Shown here piece by piece: positions 62,099-64,000 of a stretch of DNA of 64,000 nt. Position numbers and translations under genes: made by a program. How positions within the stretch are numbered: position 1 is the stretch's first letter; the number at the start of each line of letters is the position of its first letter. The DNA comes from Calendula officinalis. Lineage: Eukaryota; Streptophyta; Magnoliopsida; Asterales; Asteraceae. The DNA is taken from NCBI GenBank assembly GCA_963853835.1, contig OY970824.1, positions 47,703,104 to 47,767,103 of the forward strand. The letters run 5' to 3'. The notes under the pieces are model-generated. The model did not search any database and was not told the origin of the DNA. It worked only from the letters and a program-made list of their open reading frames with translations.

Positions 62099-64000
62099 AT
62101 AACCCATAACCATGGTCCTTGAACCATTATAACCATTAGATGCCCATGACTGATTCCGATGGCCCTTGAACCATTATAACTACTTGCCATGTACAATAGC
62201 CTACAGATATCCATTTTACAAGTAATAGGTGTCCATAACCCATAACCATGGTTCTTGAACCATTATAACCACATGATGTCCATAACTGATACTGATGGCC
62301 CTTGAACCATTGTAACTAGTAGCCATGACCGATAGCCTATAGATATCCATTTTACAAGTAATAGGTGTCCATAACCCATAACCAAGGCCGTTGTACCATT
62401 ATAACCAGTACATCTCCATAACTCATATCAATGGCCCTTGAACCATTATAACTACTAGCCATGATCAATAGCCTATAGATATCCATTTTACAAGTAATAG
62501 GTGTCCATAACCCATAACCATGGTCCTTGAACCATTATAACCACTAGATGTCCATAAATGCTACTGACGGCCCTTGAACCATTATAACTACTAGCCATGT
62601 CCAATAGCCAACAGATATCCATTTTACAAGTAATAGGTGTCCATCACCCATAACCATGGTTCTTGAACCATTATAACAACTTTATGTCCATAACTGATAC
62701 TGATGGCCCTTGAACTATGATAACTAGTAGCCATGACCAATAGCCTATAGATATCCATTTTACAAGTAATAGGTGTCCACAACCCATAACCAAGGCCATT
62801 GAACCATTATAACCAGTACATGTCCATAACTCATATCGATGGCCCTTCAACCATTATAACTACTAGCCATGACCAATAGCCTATAGATATCCATTTTACA
62901 AGTAATAGGCGTCCATAACCCATAACCATGGTCCTTGAACCATTATAACCACTAGATATATGTAACTGATACTGACGGCCCTTGTACCATTATAATTACT
63001 AGCCATGACCAATAGTCTATAGATATCCATTTTACAAGTAATAGGTGTCCTTAACCCATAACCATGGTCCTTGAACCATTATAACCATTAGATGCCCATA
63101 ACTGATTCTGATGGCCCTTGAACCATTATAACTACTTGCCATGTACAATAGCCTACAGATATCCATTTTACAAGTAATAGGTGTCCATAACCCATAACCA
63201 TGGTTCTTGAACCATTATAACCACATGATGTCCATAACTGATACTGATGGCCCTTGAACCATTGTAACTAGATATCCATTTTACAAGTAATAGGTGTCCA
63301 TAACCCATAACCAAGGCCGTTGTACCATTATAACCAGTACATCTCCATAACTCATATCAATGGCCCTTGAACCATTATAACTACTAGCCATGACCAATAG
63401 CCTATAGATATCCATTTTACAAGTAATAGGTGTCCTTAACCCATATCCATGGTCCTTGAACCATTATAACCATTAGATGCCCATAACTGATTCTGATGGC
63501 CCTTGAACCATTATAACTACTGGCCATGACCAATAGCCTATACATATCCATTTTACAAGTAATAGGTGTCCATAACCCATAACCATGACCCTTCAACTAT
63601 TATAACCACTAGATGTCCATAACTCATACCAATGGCCCTTGAACCATTATTACTACTAGCCATGACCAATAGCTTATCGATATCCATTTTACAAGTAATA
63701 GGTGTCCATAACCCATAACCATGGCCCGTGAACCATTATAACCACGAGATGTCCATAGCTCATACCGATGGCCCTTGAACAGTTATAACTACTAGCCATG
63801 ACCAATAGCCTATAGGTATGCACTTTACAAGTAATAGGTGTCCAAAACCCCACCAAGGCCATTGAACCATTATAACCACTACATGTCCATAACTCATATC
63901 GATGGCCCTTGAACCATTATAACTACTAGCCATGACCAATAGCCTATAGATATCCATTTTACAAGTACTAGGTGTCCATAACCCATAACCAAGGCCATTG
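62099..64000. repeat. Satellite downstream of LINE-C (starts with right TSD)
   Basis: The right TSD is 62099-62114. Sequence from about 62560 repeats the LINE-C upstream flank: offset 8123 (54521 with 62644) and, after a 23-bp deletion near 63267 that lost most of TAGCCATGACCGATAGCC and its continuation, offset 8100 (55660 with 63760). Within it, markers at 62114 and 63066 are 952 bp apart, exactly seven monomers. No gene is visible. The array continues past the window end. Confidence 0.92.

Noticed and set aside
1..64000. Calling the array centromeric
   Set aside because: Monomer length and HORs fit a centromeric satellite, but knobs and subtelomeric arrays look alike; no centromere-specific retrotransposon or CENP-B-like box was seen.

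Overview
The window is a long plant tandem-satellite array (about 50 kb of the 64 kb) interrupted by four non-LTR (LINE) insertions, all on the + strand. No ordinary host gene, tRNA, rRNA or CRISPR array is visible. The LINE proteins have the plant L1-type layout: an ORF1 tail, then ORF2 with an APE-like endonuclease, a reverse transcriptase and a C-terminal zinc-binding (zf-RVT-like) region. Their wording resembles LINEs I associate with Asteraceae. That family assignment is a recollection-based guess; 'seed-plant nuclear heterochromatin' is the safe statement.

Layout. 1-30578: satellite with a 136-bp monomer, which is itself two 47-bp sub-repeats plus a 42-bp third part. It is organised into superunits of 2811 bp and variants (domain A1), then a second domain (A2) with an internal duplication offset by about 5683 bp. 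30579-37357: a very regular higher-order repeat (HOR) of exactly 1313 bp, which equals 10 x 136 minus one 47-bp sub-repeat. 37358-38505: 5'-truncated LINE-A with a 17-bp target-site duplication. 38506-46803: 1313-bp HORs again. 46804-47952: a second, almost identical LINE-A with the same flanks, so LINE-A was copied by duplication of a block of satellite and not by a second insertion. 48488-53757: LINE-B, decayed. 53758-56167: satellite. 56168-62098: LINE-C, 5'-truncated but with an intact 1227-codon ORF2. 62099-64000: satellite that repeats the LINE-C upstream flank at an offset of 8123, then 8100 bp.

Most unusual signal. LINE-B and LINE-C, which differ considerably, both carry about 1.4-1.6 kb downstream of ORF2 that stays open in a single frame (+1 relative to ORF2). 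It is 527 codons without a stop in LINE-C and 454 codons with one stop in LINE-B. I call it ORF3. Inside it lies a series of elements with the form TTGACT-N7-RGTCAA (six in LINE-C, four in LINE-B). Each is at once an RNA/DNA hairpin, a pair of inverted W-box-like cores, and a codon-phased heptapeptide L-T-[FLY]-x-x-S-x. All ten sit in the same reading frame, and several stems show compensatory base-pair changes between the two LINEs. I recognise no known domain in ORF3.

How the parts relate. ORF1 and ORF2 overlap by 1 nt (LINE-C) or 4 nt (LINE-B). ORF3 begins at a conserved pair of ATGs at the end of ORF2, so all three frames could be linked by termination-reinitiation. The satellite records its own history: in-register unequal exchange (offsets of whole monomers, or whole monomers minus a sub-repeat), a repair scar copied 11 times, and gain or loss of one 1313-bp unit between the two LINE-A blocks. 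All coordinates and comparisons were made by eye. Identity statements are approximate unless an exact offset is given.
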